Below are positions 1-4,902 of a stretch of DNA of 5,591 nt, one piece after another; the stretch's first letter is position 1; every line of letters starts with the position of its first letter. Below the pieces are notes generated by a model. The model was not told the DNA's origin and did not search any database. It saw nothing but the letters and a program-made list of their open reading frames with translations. Made by a program: the position numbers and the translations under genes. The stretch is from HGM12587 sp045128635 (lineage in GTDB: Bacteria > Bacillota > Clostridia > Lachnospirales > Lachnospiraceae), in NCBI GenBank assembly GCA_045128635.1, contig JBGVRS010000104.1:1-5591 (forward strand). The letters are read 5' to 3'.

Positions 1-5
1 TACTG

Positions 6-12
6 TCCTCCT
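6..12 (-). promoter_or_regulatory. Shine-Dalgarno of a gene starting beyond the left edge
   Basis: On the minus strand these bases read AGGAGGA, a near-perfect SD, followed by CAGTA up to the window edge. A start codon would fall within the next few bases outside the window. A possible -10 box (TATAAT, 52-57) lies about 40 bp upstream. The downstream gene cannot be seen. Confidence 0.5.
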
Positions 13-68
13 AATGTGTTTTTATTTACGTAACTGGCAGGTCACGTCTTTATTATACACATTAGGAG
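8..68. repeat. Nested inverted repeats before the left-edge gene
   Basis: The 12-bp sequence at 8-19 is the exact reverse complement of 57-68 (ACACATTAGGAG). Inside it, ACGTAAC (28-34) and GTCACGT (41-47) form a second inverted repeat with one mismatch. One outer arm covers the SD of the left-edge gene and the other touches the candidate -10 box. If the transcript starts upstream of 68, the outer arms could fold and hide the SD. If it starts near 45, the symmetry fits operator half-sites better. The sequence does not decide between these. Confidence 0.5.
52..57 (-). promoter_or_regulatory. Possible -10 box for the left-edge gene
   Basis: The minus strand reads TATAAT exactly, about 40 nt upstream of an SD. 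No convincing -35 box lies 16-18 nt upstream; the hexamer at the 17-nt spacing is CAGTAA. The box adjoins one arm of the 12-bp inverted repeat, so a repressor or activator may work here. A perfect hexamer is easily found by chance in A+T-rich DNA. Confidence 0.3.
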
Positions 69-103
69 TTTTTATTACTGAATACACCGCTAAAGCTCTA
101 CGG

Positions 104-126
104 AACCACGCGACTATCGCGTGGTT
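104..126. repeat. Perfect 10-bp palindrome with 3-nt centre
   Basis: AACCACGCGA (104-113) and TCGCGTGGTT (117-126) are exact reverse complements around CTA. The plus strand continues TTCT, a weak T-tract, and the minus strand has none. It could be a plus-strand terminator, but no plus-strand gene precedes it. It could instead be an operator or leader hairpin upstream of the minus-strand gene that starts beyond the left edge. It is clearly more G+C-rich than its surroundings. Confidence 0.6.
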
Positions 127-135
127 TTCTAAATA

Positions 136-170
136 CAAAAAGAGCCTAGATGACTCATCATCAAGACTCT
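136..170 (-). terminator. Intrinsic terminator directly after the tRNA 3' end
   Basis: On the minus strand AGAGTCT pairs with AGGCTCT (one G-T wobble). After one T-T mismatch, GATGA pairs with TCATC around the loop TGAG. CTCTTTTTG then gives the T-tract. It lies 11 bp beyond the tRNA 3'-end fragment at 181-200, where a tRNA gene's own terminator would be expected. This supports the idea that the left side keeps the original downstream flank of a tRNA gene. Confidence 0.75.
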
Positions 171-180
171 CCTGGATTAT

Positions 181-200
181 GCGGGTGACAGGAATCGAAC
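181..200 (-). other. tRNA 3'-end fragment, candidate attachment site (attR)
   Basis: The minus strand reads GTTCGATTCCTGTCACCCGC. This is a T-loop (TTCGATT), the 3' strand of a T-stem (CCTGT) and a 7-nt acceptor strand (CACCCGC), followed by A. The 5' strand of the T-stem should be ACAGG but is not present, and no GCGGGTG acceptor partner or cloverleaf lies within the 170 bp upstream. It is therefore not a functional tRNA. Acceptor stems GCGGGTG/CACCCGC are usual in glycine tRNAs and also occur in leucine tRNAs, so I do not fix the identity. Tyrosine recombinases use such 3' ends as attachment sites. The terminator just beyond it suggests the chromosome is to the left and an inserted element to the right. 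Confidence 0.6.
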
Positions 201-294
201 ACTCCTTATAAGAAAAAATAAGCGTTTCTGCTTACCTCTTCTGGCTTCCATCGAGTGCCCAAGTGATAGATACCAATGTTTCGACTGCTGCCAG

Positions 295-314
295 GAAGTG
301 ACGAAGAAGTGACG
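295..314. repeat. 9-bp direct repeat next to the tRNA fragment
   Basis: GAAGTGACG occurs at 295-303 and again at 306-314, 11 bp apart, which is about one helical turn. It lies about 100 bp from the candidate attachment site on the presumed element side. Recombinase arm-type sites are often short direct repeats, but nothing else here supports that reading. Confidence 0.4.
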
Positions 315-448
315 TAATTGTCTTCTGTCGTTTTCTAGTATATTTTTACAAAGATTAGTCATGTACAAGTTTTATCCAAGTAATAACATTTACTTATAGA
401 TAAATCTTATTTTGCGTAGGATATACTTTCTGTTCCGGTCTAACACAT

Positions 449-485
449 AAAACAATCCCTATCACATTGAATCTTGTGATAGGGA
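449..485 (-). terminator. Intrinsic terminator of gene B and the cluster
   Basis: TCCCTATCACA (456-466) and its exact reverse complement (475-485) form an 11-bp stem with an 8-nt loop. On the minus strand the stem is followed by TTGTTTTATG, an acceptable T-tract. It starts about 50 bp after the gene B stop codon. On the plus strand no T-run follows, so it acts for the minus strand only. Confidence 0.8.
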
Positions 486-536
486 CTACTTCATTACTTA
501 TTATATATCTTCGCCAAACTGAAATTTTCACTTCAT

Positions 537-2171
537 CTAATTGTTCAAGTATCCTTGTAATATTTCTTCATCAGACCACACTCTCTCATACGAACCGCCA
601 AGTTCATCAATAATATTTCCCCAAGTACTAAACTCACCAACTTTTTCCATACGGTTTCTGTTTTCTTCCAGCCATTTCCATAACATTTCCCATGTATCTC
701 CAGTCAACTTAGCACTCCAATTTTTCTTATAATCAAAATTATCGTTATAAGAAATATTATCGAATCCAATCCGTACAAAGCCTGTTTCTGTTCGCTCCAT
801 CATTCCACAAATTTCAAAAGAAGCATAAATCCTGCCAGATTCCTGACTTGTTACTAAGTTCGGATAACGATTATAGTACTCCTCAGCCAAAGCATTGTAT
901 TTTGCAACATCGCCTGCATTTCTAAGGAGAACCTTACCACCTCTGCCTTCATCCCCCGGTCTCATCACATACTGAATTCCGGTTCTGCTATGAGTTCCTA
1001 TGTAATATCCTTCTAGCTCGACCTCCGGAATGTCATCAACACCGATTGCTTCCGCTAATCCGTTTTCTAATTCTGCATCTACCGGAATTGCATCATACCA
1101 TGAGTTGCCAAATCCAGGAATTTCACTGATCAACACCCTTGTTCCTGTTTTTTCATCTACACGGATTTTTAAATCATCAACAGAGAACACTGCTACGCTT
1201 TGTCCATTTTTCAAAATTCTCATGCCGCCTGAACCAATTTCCGGTTCGGGAACAAACTTATAATTTGGAGTTTCATGCTCCTTGAATTTGGACACTTTTA
1301 TTTCTGAATTTTGTGTTTCAAAAAGTTTTGATACAATATCTGTTTCATTTACATTATCTGTTGAATTTGATGTTGTTTCTTTTACAGCTTCTGCAAATCG
1401 CTTTTCATGTTCCTCACGCATTGCTTCTCGCATTTCTTCTGTAATATCATCTACTTCCGCAAGCAGCTTATCCCATTCTTTTTCTGTGAAAGAACTTCCA
1501 CCTATCTGAAAAGACTCCTCTGTATCACCATTTTTCACTTTTTCATAGATTTCATTTTTTCTCTCACTAAGTATCTTCTGATAATCTGTATTTTCATCAT
1601 CAGAAGATGTATCACTCCACTTTTTCAAGTTTTCAATTATTTTTTCACATTCTAATCCCTGATTATATGTTTGTGGGATACTAAAAAATGTTTCTTTTGC
1701 ATTGCCAAGTATGCCAATCCAATCACGCTCCACCGTCCATGCAGCATTTTCATCATAAATACCGCTACAATAGCCATTGTATTCTGCCTGTGACGAATAC
1801 GCTGTCATCTTGTTAAAAGACTTCATACCCGTATTATTGGTAAGTCCTTTGTCATCCATATAAGACATCAACGCAAACATTTCCATTTTCGTTGCATTAT
1901 TAGGATCAACATCTTTCACACGCACCTCATAATCTCCTACCTTAACAATCGGATCTTGTTCCGTAGAAGAATCTGCATACATAGCAATATACCCCACATT
2001 GCCAACAGCAGTAAGACCTATTCTTTTCCCATTATCAGAGGATTCAGAAAGTGATGTTGCACTACCCATACTCGCAAAATCATCAACTGCAGTTTTCCCT
2101 CTGGTGGCTCGTCCTCTGTTTGGTACATCATAATTTTGTGCATAAAACGAACCTACACCGTTGATACCCAT
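537..2171 (-). CDS. Gene B: uncharacterised 544-aa protein, last gene of the cluster
   Basis: I do not recognise a function. The frame is open from a TTG at 2231, but the ATG at 2171 follows AAAGGAG with a 4-nt gap and the region above it is a structured leader, so I start there (MGINGVGSFYAQNYD). The N-terminus is polar, with no signal peptide or convincing membrane segment. Roughly: residues 1-50 glycine/serine-rich and probably flexible; 50-160 a mixed domain with MSYMDDKGL near 102; 175-290 a charged helical region with the segment SFQIGGSSFTEKEWDKLL near 220-237; 300-480 a probable beta-rich domain; 490-544 a Trp-rich helical tail. From memory, the EKEWDKLL-type segment recurs in large uncharacterised Lachnospiraceae proteins; I cannot verify this here. 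It has its own sigma-28-like promoter (2315-2341) and a terminator after it. A flagellum-linked role is inferred from promoters and neighbours only. Confidence 0.85.
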   Translation of the reverse strand: MGINGVGSFYAQNYDVPNRGRATRGKTAVDDFASMGSATSLSESSDNGKRIGLTAVGNVGYIAMYADSSTEQDPIVKVGDYEVRVKDVDPNNATKMEMFALMSYMDDKGLTNNTGMKSFNKMTAYSSQAEYNGYCSGIYDENAAWTVERDWIGILGNAKETFFSIPQTYNQGLECEKIIENLKKWSDTSSDDENTDYQKILSERKNEIYEKVKNGDTEESFQIGGSSFTEKEWDKLLAEVDDITEEMREAMREEHEKRFAEAVKETTSNSTDNVNETDIVSKLFETQNSEIKVSKFKEHETPNYKFVPEPEIGSGGMRILKNGQSVAVFSVDDLKIRVDEKTGTRVLISEIPGFGNSWYDAIPVDAELENGLAEAIGVDDIPEVELEGYYIGTHSRTGIQYVMRPGDEGRGGKVLLRNAGDVAKYNALAEEYYNRYPNLVTSQESGRIYASFEICGMMERTETGFVRIGFDNISYNDNFDYKKNWSAKLTGDTWEMLWKWLEENRNRMEKVGEFSTWGNIIDELGGSYERVWSDEEILQGYLNN

Positions 2172-2184
2172 ATTACTCCTTTCT

Positions 2185-2236
2185 GCAACCCATCTGTCAG
2201 TCAGAGTTGCACCACTTCCCGAAAGGTCCAAGTGGT
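2185..2236 (-). promoter_or_regulatory. Two adjacent hairpins in the gene B leader
   Basis: On the minus strand the first hairpin pairs ACCACTT with AAGTGGT (2230-2236 with 2211-2217); its 12-nt loop begins GGACC. The second follows at once: GCAAC/GTTGC (2206-2210 with 2185-2189) with inner TCTG/CAGA and a 3-nt bulge. It ends 5 nt before the SD (AGGAG, 2176-2180). Together with the terminator-like hairpin at 2258-2295 they make this leader strongly structured. I see no match to a cyclic-di-GMP or other riboswitch core that I know. Folding is judged by eye. Confidence 0.45.
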
Positions 2237-2249
2237 TTATATTTTATTA

Positions 2250-2295
2250 TAAAAACAGCGTCTATTTTCACATTCAATCCCTTGAAAACAGACGC
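2250..2295 (-). terminator. Terminator-like hairpin between genes C and B
   Basis: GCGTCTATTTTCA (2258-2270) pairs with TGAAAACAGACGC (2283-2295) at 12 of 13 positions around a 12-nt loop. On the minus strand TGTTTTTAT follows, so it looks like an intrinsic terminator for gene C. However, the best promoter for gene B (2315-2341) lies upstream of it. Transcripts from that promoter must pass this hairpin, so it may act as an attenuator. The minus-strand loop contains AGGGATTG, which has a GGA. Confidence 0.65.
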
Positions 2296-2314
2296 CATCC
2301 TTAGCTTATAATAG

Positions 2315-2341
2315 TTATCGGCAAATATTTATTTTTCTTAA
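2315..2341 (-). promoter_or_regulatory. Sigma-28 (SigD/FliA)-like promoter of gene B
   Basis: The minus strand reads TTAA, 15 nt, then GCCGATAA. The consensus for the flagellar sigma factor is TAAA-N15-GCCGATAA, so the -10 octamer is perfect, the spacing exact, and the -35 element differs at one base. Transcription would begin near 2307 and give a leader of about 135 nt. No good sigma-A promoter is visible between this site and gene B. This is the strongest of the three such sites in the window. Confidence 0.7.
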
Positions 2342-2347
2342 CCTTAT

Positions 2348-2379
2348 GGAACGAAACACTATCCGAAAAGGAACGAAAC
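2348..2379. repeat. 10-bp direct repeat upstream of the gene B promoter
   Basis: GGAACGAAAC occurs at 2348-2357 and 2370-2379, 22 bp apart, about two helical turns. The pair lies between the gene C stop codon and the -35 element of the sigma-28-like promoter, where an activator could bind. No copy was noticed near the other promoters of the window. Confidence 0.6.
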
Positions 2380-2396
2380 CTGAAATTTTATTGATA

Positions 2397-3059
2397 CTAT
2401 ACCTGTATGTCAAATCCTCTTCTAACAAGAGTTTCTCCATACTCACCTTGAACTTTAACTAAGCTGTTATCAATAGATTCTCTTGTAACATTATTTAACG
2501 CCCCTGCTGGAATGCTCTTTCCAGGTTGCCAACTTGGGTCAGCCTTTAAACAGGCTTCTGTAAATGCTTTCTCATAAGCTTCTTCGTATCTGCCTAATGT
2601 CCATGATGCTTTTAATCTATCTTCCTTTGGTGTGTTTCGTTGGCATTTCTGATAAATTTCGGAACGATATCCTCTATCTCCACTTCCTGTACCATAATCA
2701 TTTATAAACGCACGCTTTGTTGCTTCAAAAATTTCCTGTTTTGATTCTTCGGAAATATTAATAATCTTATGTCTCTGCGACATTGGAATTCCTGTTGCAT
2801 CTAATCCTGTAAGACCACTTACAGGGTCAATGTAGTCACCATTAGCATCAAAATTTCTCATTAAATTCTTTATCGCTTGTGGATTTGTATATCCTACTGC
2901 CGCTCCGCATGATGAATTCATTAAACTCATAGCAGCCTTATACTGTTTGCTACTTGTATCAATTCCATGCTGTTTCAACATACTTTGTCCACCTTTGCTA
3001 CCAATCGGCATCCCTGACATCTGCTGAAACATTGTACTAAAATCTCTTATCATCAACAT
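2397..3059 (-). CDS. Gene C: uncharacterised 220-aa soluble protein
   Basis: Function unknown. The frame is open to a start at 3155, but ATG at 3059 has a textbook SD (AAGGAGG, 3068-3074) 8 nt before it, and the upstream part holds a promoter and leader hairpin. The protein therefore begins MLMIRDFSTMFQQMSG. The N-terminus is polar and Met/Gly/Ser-rich, with no signal peptide or membrane helix. Around residues 69-90 is FDANGDYIDPVSGLTGLDATG, an Asp/Asn/Gly loop recalling calcium-binding loops but not matching the canonical EF-hand spacing. Residues 100-180 are mainly helical, with conserved-looking stretches DRLKASWTLGRYEEAY and PAGALNNVTRESI near the C-terminus. It resembles a recurrent Lachnospiraceae family that I recall under a DUF name (possibly DUF3879; unsure). 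It appears to be its own transcription unit, with a sigma-28-like promoter before it and the hairpin at 2258-2295 after it. Confidence 0.88.
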   Translation of the reverse strand: MLMIRDFSTMFQQMSGMPIGSKGGQSMLKQHGIDTSSKQYKAAMSLMNSSCGAAVGYTNPQAIKNLMRNFDANGDYIDPVSGLTGLDATGIPMSQRHKIINISEESKQEIFEATKRAFINDYGTGSGDRGYRSEIYQKCQRNTPKEDRLKASWTLGRYEEAYEKAFTEACLKADPSWQPGKSIPAGALNNVTRESIDNSLVKVQGEYGETLVRRGFDIQV

Positions 3060-3087
3060 AGTATCATCCTCCTTGAAAATAATTTGC

Positions 3088-3101
3088 AGAATTCCGTTTC
3101 T
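3088..3101 (-). promoter_or_regulatory. Leader hairpin with ACGGA loop before gene C
   Basis: The minus strand reads AGAAACGGAATTCT: a 4-bp AGAA/TTCT stem around the loop ACGGAA. It lies 13 nt upstream of the SD AAGGAGG. It shares the core AAACGGA(T/A)TT with the hairpin before gene E (4784-4799). A GGA in a hairpin loop, paired with a GGA in the SD, is the known layout of CsrA repressor sites. The short stem makes the fold uncertain, but the shared core is seen directly. Confidence 0.5.
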
Positions 3102-3110
3102 ATATTTACA

Positions 3111-3138
3111 ATATCGGAACTTTATACCCAAAAGTTTA
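3111..3138 (-). promoter_or_regulatory. Sigma-28-like promoter of gene C
   Basis: The minus strand reads TAAA, 16 nt, then TCCGATAT. This is a perfect -35 and 6 of 8 matches to GCCGATAA (7 of 8 to the common variant GCCGATAT), with spacing inside the accepted range. Transcription would start near 3103, just before the leader hairpin, leaving a leader of about 44 nt. An alternative sigma-A reading (TTTACG, 17 nt, TATAAA) overlaps it and cannot be excluded. Confidence 0.6.
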
Positions 3139-3191
3139 TAGTGCGTAAAATTCAAAGCTTTGCATGTTTTCAGACTAACAGAAGACTGAAA

Positions 3192-4010
3192 TCAGAGTGA
3201 TACATCAATCTTTACTGCCTTTTTTGATTCTCCAAAATGTTTCTTTTCTAACTCAAACATTTCTTCTAATACCTTTTTTTCGGTTTCTAATGCCACACTA
3301 TGCTGAGTGTCTTTTATGGTATTTCCGGCATTATCTACGATGTTATCATCTTCCGATATATTAGGCACAACTTGAGTCTCATTATCGCTCTCTGCATTTA
3401 CTTCTGAATTTTCATCAGCTCCACCTACAAGCTGTTCTTCACGCAACTGGGCTTCTGCCTGTTTCGCTTCCATTACTTCTTCTTCCGTAGGCAGTTCCTT
3501 AAACTCAGCACTCTTTGTAAATGTATGAAAAATCTGTGCTGTTTTAGTGGTATCACCCAATATTCTTTGTGCTTCTTTTAATTTTTCGCTCTTGGGAATA
3601 TTAGGATTATTAACAATCGACTTTAGTTCGGACAATTTACCATTCATCCTGTTTACATGAAGTCTTTCCGCTTCTTCTTTCGTCTTACAGTTTTTCAGCT
3701 TTTTCTCATAGGCTTCCTGTTCCATTCTGTCAGCCTTATACTCCATATACATCTTAGGATCTTTTGCACGGAGTTTATCTTCTTCTGCCGGACTTAATTC
3801 CTGACCACTTTGAATCTTAGCATAAATGGAACTATACTCATTTCCTTCACGCTCTCTTTCAAGCTGCTCCTGATACATTTTGAGCTGCTGTTCTTCCGGA
3901 GATAATTCTTTTACTTCCTTTTTCAGGATATTGCCGGACGATTTTTTTTGCTCCCATTTCTGAGTCATTTCCAGCATTTTTCCTGCATTGTAAATGGTTC
4001 CTGTAATCAT
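3192..4010 (-). CDS. Gene D: charged, mostly helical 272-aa protein, second gene of the E-D operon
   Basis: Function unknown. The frame reaches back to 4064 inside gene E, but the ATG at 4010 has AGGAGG (4017-4022) 6 nt before it, so the protein begins MITGTIYNAGKMLEM. The SD overlaps the stop codon of gene E and the two genes are 10 bp apart, so they are surely cotranscribed and probably translationally coupled. Residues 15-130 are very rich in Glu, Lys and Gln and should form long helices or a coiled coil; within them is IYAKIQSGQELSPAEEDKLR near 62-81, a type of segment I recall from related uncharacterised proteins. Residues 190-235 are acidic and Asn-rich, likely a flexible linker; 240-272 is a second helix. 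No signal peptide or membrane segment is visible. A structural or chaperone-like role is possible but not shown. Confidence 0.87.
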   Translation of the reverse strand: MITGTIYNAGKMLEMTQKWEQKKSSGNILKKEVKELSPEEQQLKMYQEQLEREREGNEYSSIYAKIQSGQELSPAEEDKLRAKDPKMYMEYKADRMEQEAYEKKLKNCKTKEEAERLHVNRMNGKLSELKSIVNNPNIPKSEKLKEAQRILGDTTKTAQIFHTFTKSAEFKELPTEEEVMEAKQAEAQLREEQLVGGADENSEVNAESDNETQVVPNISEDDNIVDNAGNTIKDTQHSVALETEKKVLEEMFELEKKHFGESKKAVKIDVSL

Positions 4011-4020
4011 TGTCTGCCTC

Positions 4021-4758
4021 CTATCCCTTGAAATCAATCGTTGTTCCAAGATACTTTTCAGCATCCGTCTTTACAGTATCTGCCATCTGTAAATAGTTAT
4101 AGTCATCTATCTTTTTCTTCAATTCCTCAATAGAATTTGCTGTAATTACTACTTCCTGTGATTCCTTCTTCTTAAGCCTTTTCTCTTCAAGCTGTTCTTC
4201 CCGTTCCTTTTTCTCAGCTTTTTTCTGAGCCGCTTTCTTTTCTTCTTTTTTCTCGGCTCTTTGCTTTTCCAATCTATTCGCCTGATCTTTAAAAGACTTA
4301 TCCATAACTGCAAAGAATGAAGATGCACCGTTATCGTTTACCTGCATACCAAATCCTTTGATATTTGCAGAATTGCCCAATGACTGCTTTAACTCCGGCA
4401 ATTTATTCTGTGCAGAAGCAATCACGCCTTCGTACTGTTTACGATATTGCTCATCCGTTGCCATACGCTCAATCTTTTCTTCATCAATCAAAACAACCAT
4501 TTTGTGAGGGTTAGCAAAACTTCCCGCATTCGCTTTTGCCATTTCCTTCATGTCATTGCTTACCAGAATAAAATCCATATTTTGATATTTAGACTTTAAT
4601 TCCTCATAATACTTCTTTGCATTTTCACTAAGTTTCGGCTGACCAATGGTCTTTCCGGTCACCCCATACTTTTTGACTTCATCAGCCTGTTTCGTTTCCT
4701 TTGCAGCATAATTGTTAGCTACTGCATTTGTACTGTTAGTAATTGCTCCTAAATCCAT
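4021..4758 (-). CDS. Gene E: DUF6033-like 245-aa protein, first gene of the E-D operon
   Basis: Start ATG at 4758 follows AAGGAGGT (4765-4772) by 6 nt. Residues 1-40 are polar and Asn/Ala/Lys-rich, with no signal peptide, like N-termini of flagellar-exported proteins, though this is not diagnostic. Residues 45-155 form the compact core: YYEELKSKYQNMDFILVSND, then ANPHKMVVLIDEEKIERMA, then a QVNDNGASSFFAVMDKS strand pair. From memory this matches the uncharacterised family DUF6033; I could not check. Residues 156-200 are almost entirely Lys, Glu, Arg, Gln and Ala, a long single helix or coiled coil, and 205-245 is a short C-terminal domain (EELKKKIDDYNYLQMADTV). The operon has a sigma-28-like promoter (4818-4844) and a GGA-loop hairpin before the SD. 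Its function is not known. I propose a motility-linked role from regulation alone. Confidence 0.9.
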   Translation of the reverse strand: MDLGAITNSTNAVANNYAAKETKQADEVKKYGVTGKTIGQPKLSENAKKYYEELKSKYQNMDFILVSNDMKEMAKANAGSFANPHKMVVLIDEEKIERMATDEQYRKQYEGVIASAQNKLPELKQSLGNSANIKGFGMQVNDNGASSFFAVMDKSFKDQANRLEKQRAEKKEEKKAAQKKAEKKEREEQLEEKRLKKKESQEVVITANSIEELKKKIDDYNYLQMADTVKTDAEKYLGTTIDFKG

Positions 4759-4783
4759 ACTAATACCTCCTTGTATTCTGTGT

Positions 4784-4799
4784 GGTAAATCCGTTTACC
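4784..4799 (-). promoter_or_regulatory. Leader hairpin with CGGA loop before gene E
   Basis: The minus strand reads GGTAAACGGATTTACC: a perfect 6-bp stem closing a CGGA tetraloop. It ends 11 nt before the SD AAGGAGGT. GGA in a hairpin loop plus a second GGA in the SD is the classic CsrA target, known from flagellin leaders in Bacillus. The same AAACGGA(T/A)TT core occurs in the gene C leader. Confidence 0.6.
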
Positions 4800-4817
4800 T
4801 ATACTCTATCACTTTGT

Positions 4818-4844
4818 ATATCGACAAAATATTCAAAAATGTTA
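4818..4844 (-). promoter_or_regulatory. Sigma-28-like promoter of the E-D operon
   Basis: The minus strand reads TAAC, 15 nt, then GTCGATAT. That is 3 of 4 for the -35 element, exact spacing, and 7 of 8 against the GCCGATAT form of the -10 element. It begins right after the T-tract of the gene A terminator. Transcription would start near 4810, leaving a leader of about 50 nt that contains the CGGA hairpin. Confidence 0.62.
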
Positions 4845-4848
4845 ATAT

Positions 4849-4886
4849 AAAAAATGTAACAGGATACAGCATTAGCCATATCCTGT
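4849..4886 (-). terminator. Intrinsic terminator of gene A
   Basis: ACAGGATA (4859-4866) and TATCCTGT (4879-4886) are exact reverse complements. On the minus strand the stem extends through wobble pairs to about 12 bp with a TAAT loop. TACA and then six T's (4849-4854) follow. It lies 16 bp after the gene A stop codon, separating A from the E-D operon. Confidence 0.85.
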
Positions 4887-4902
4887 CATAAAACTCGCTA
4901 TA

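Larger units (their letters stand above)
1..536. other. Gene-free left flank with tRNA fragment, terminators and repeats
   Basis: No open frame here has an SD site or a recognisable protein. From right to left the stretch contains the terminator of the gene cluster (456-485), about 140 bp of unstructured A+T-rich DNA, a short 9-bp direct repeat (295-303 and 306-314), a tRNA 3'-end fragment (181-200), a second terminator (136-170), a perfect palindrome (104-126), nested inverted repeats (8-68) and an SD at the left edge. It reads as a junction between the cluster, possibly carried on an island, and a neighbouring minus-strand gene that begins outside the window. Confidence 0.6.

Noticed and set aside
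14..211. Plus-strand frame of 65 codons at the left end
   Set aside because: No SD, an unremarkable sequence, and it crosses the palindrome, the terminator and the tRNA fragment of the other strand.
177..368. Minus-strand frame of about 60 codons containing LSLGHS, recalling the LGHS motif of tyrosine recombinases
   Set aside because: No SD precedes its starts, the residues after LGHS do not follow the recombinase pattern (no downstream R-Y context), and the frame runs through the tRNA fragment. Chance resemblance is more likely.
1030..1655. Several plus-strand open frames inside gene B
   Set aside because: They are antisense shadows of a well-supported 544-aa gene; none has an SD or a plausible protein sequence.
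2172..2231. Longer gene B beginning at TTG 2231
   Set aside because: No SD lies before the TTG, and the added segment coincides with two leader hairpins. The ATG at 2171 has AAAGGAG.
2172..2307. Riboswitch in the gene B leader, for example cyclic-di-GMP
   Set aside because: I could not find the conserved core bases of either cyclic-di-GMP riboswitch class or another riboswitch I know. Only generic hairpins are supported.
3060..3155. Longer gene C beginning at 3155
   Set aside because: The extension covers the sigma-28-like promoter, the hairpin and the SD of the ATG at 3059, so it is leader rather than protein.
3160..3191. Possible terminator after gene D (TTTCAG/CTGAAA pairing)
   Set aside because: Only six base pairs with a large loop and no T-tract; read-through from E-D into gene C remains possible.
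4011..4064. Longer gene D overlapping gene E from 4064
   Set aside because: No SD at 4064, while the ATG at 4010 has AGGAGG at ideal spacing.
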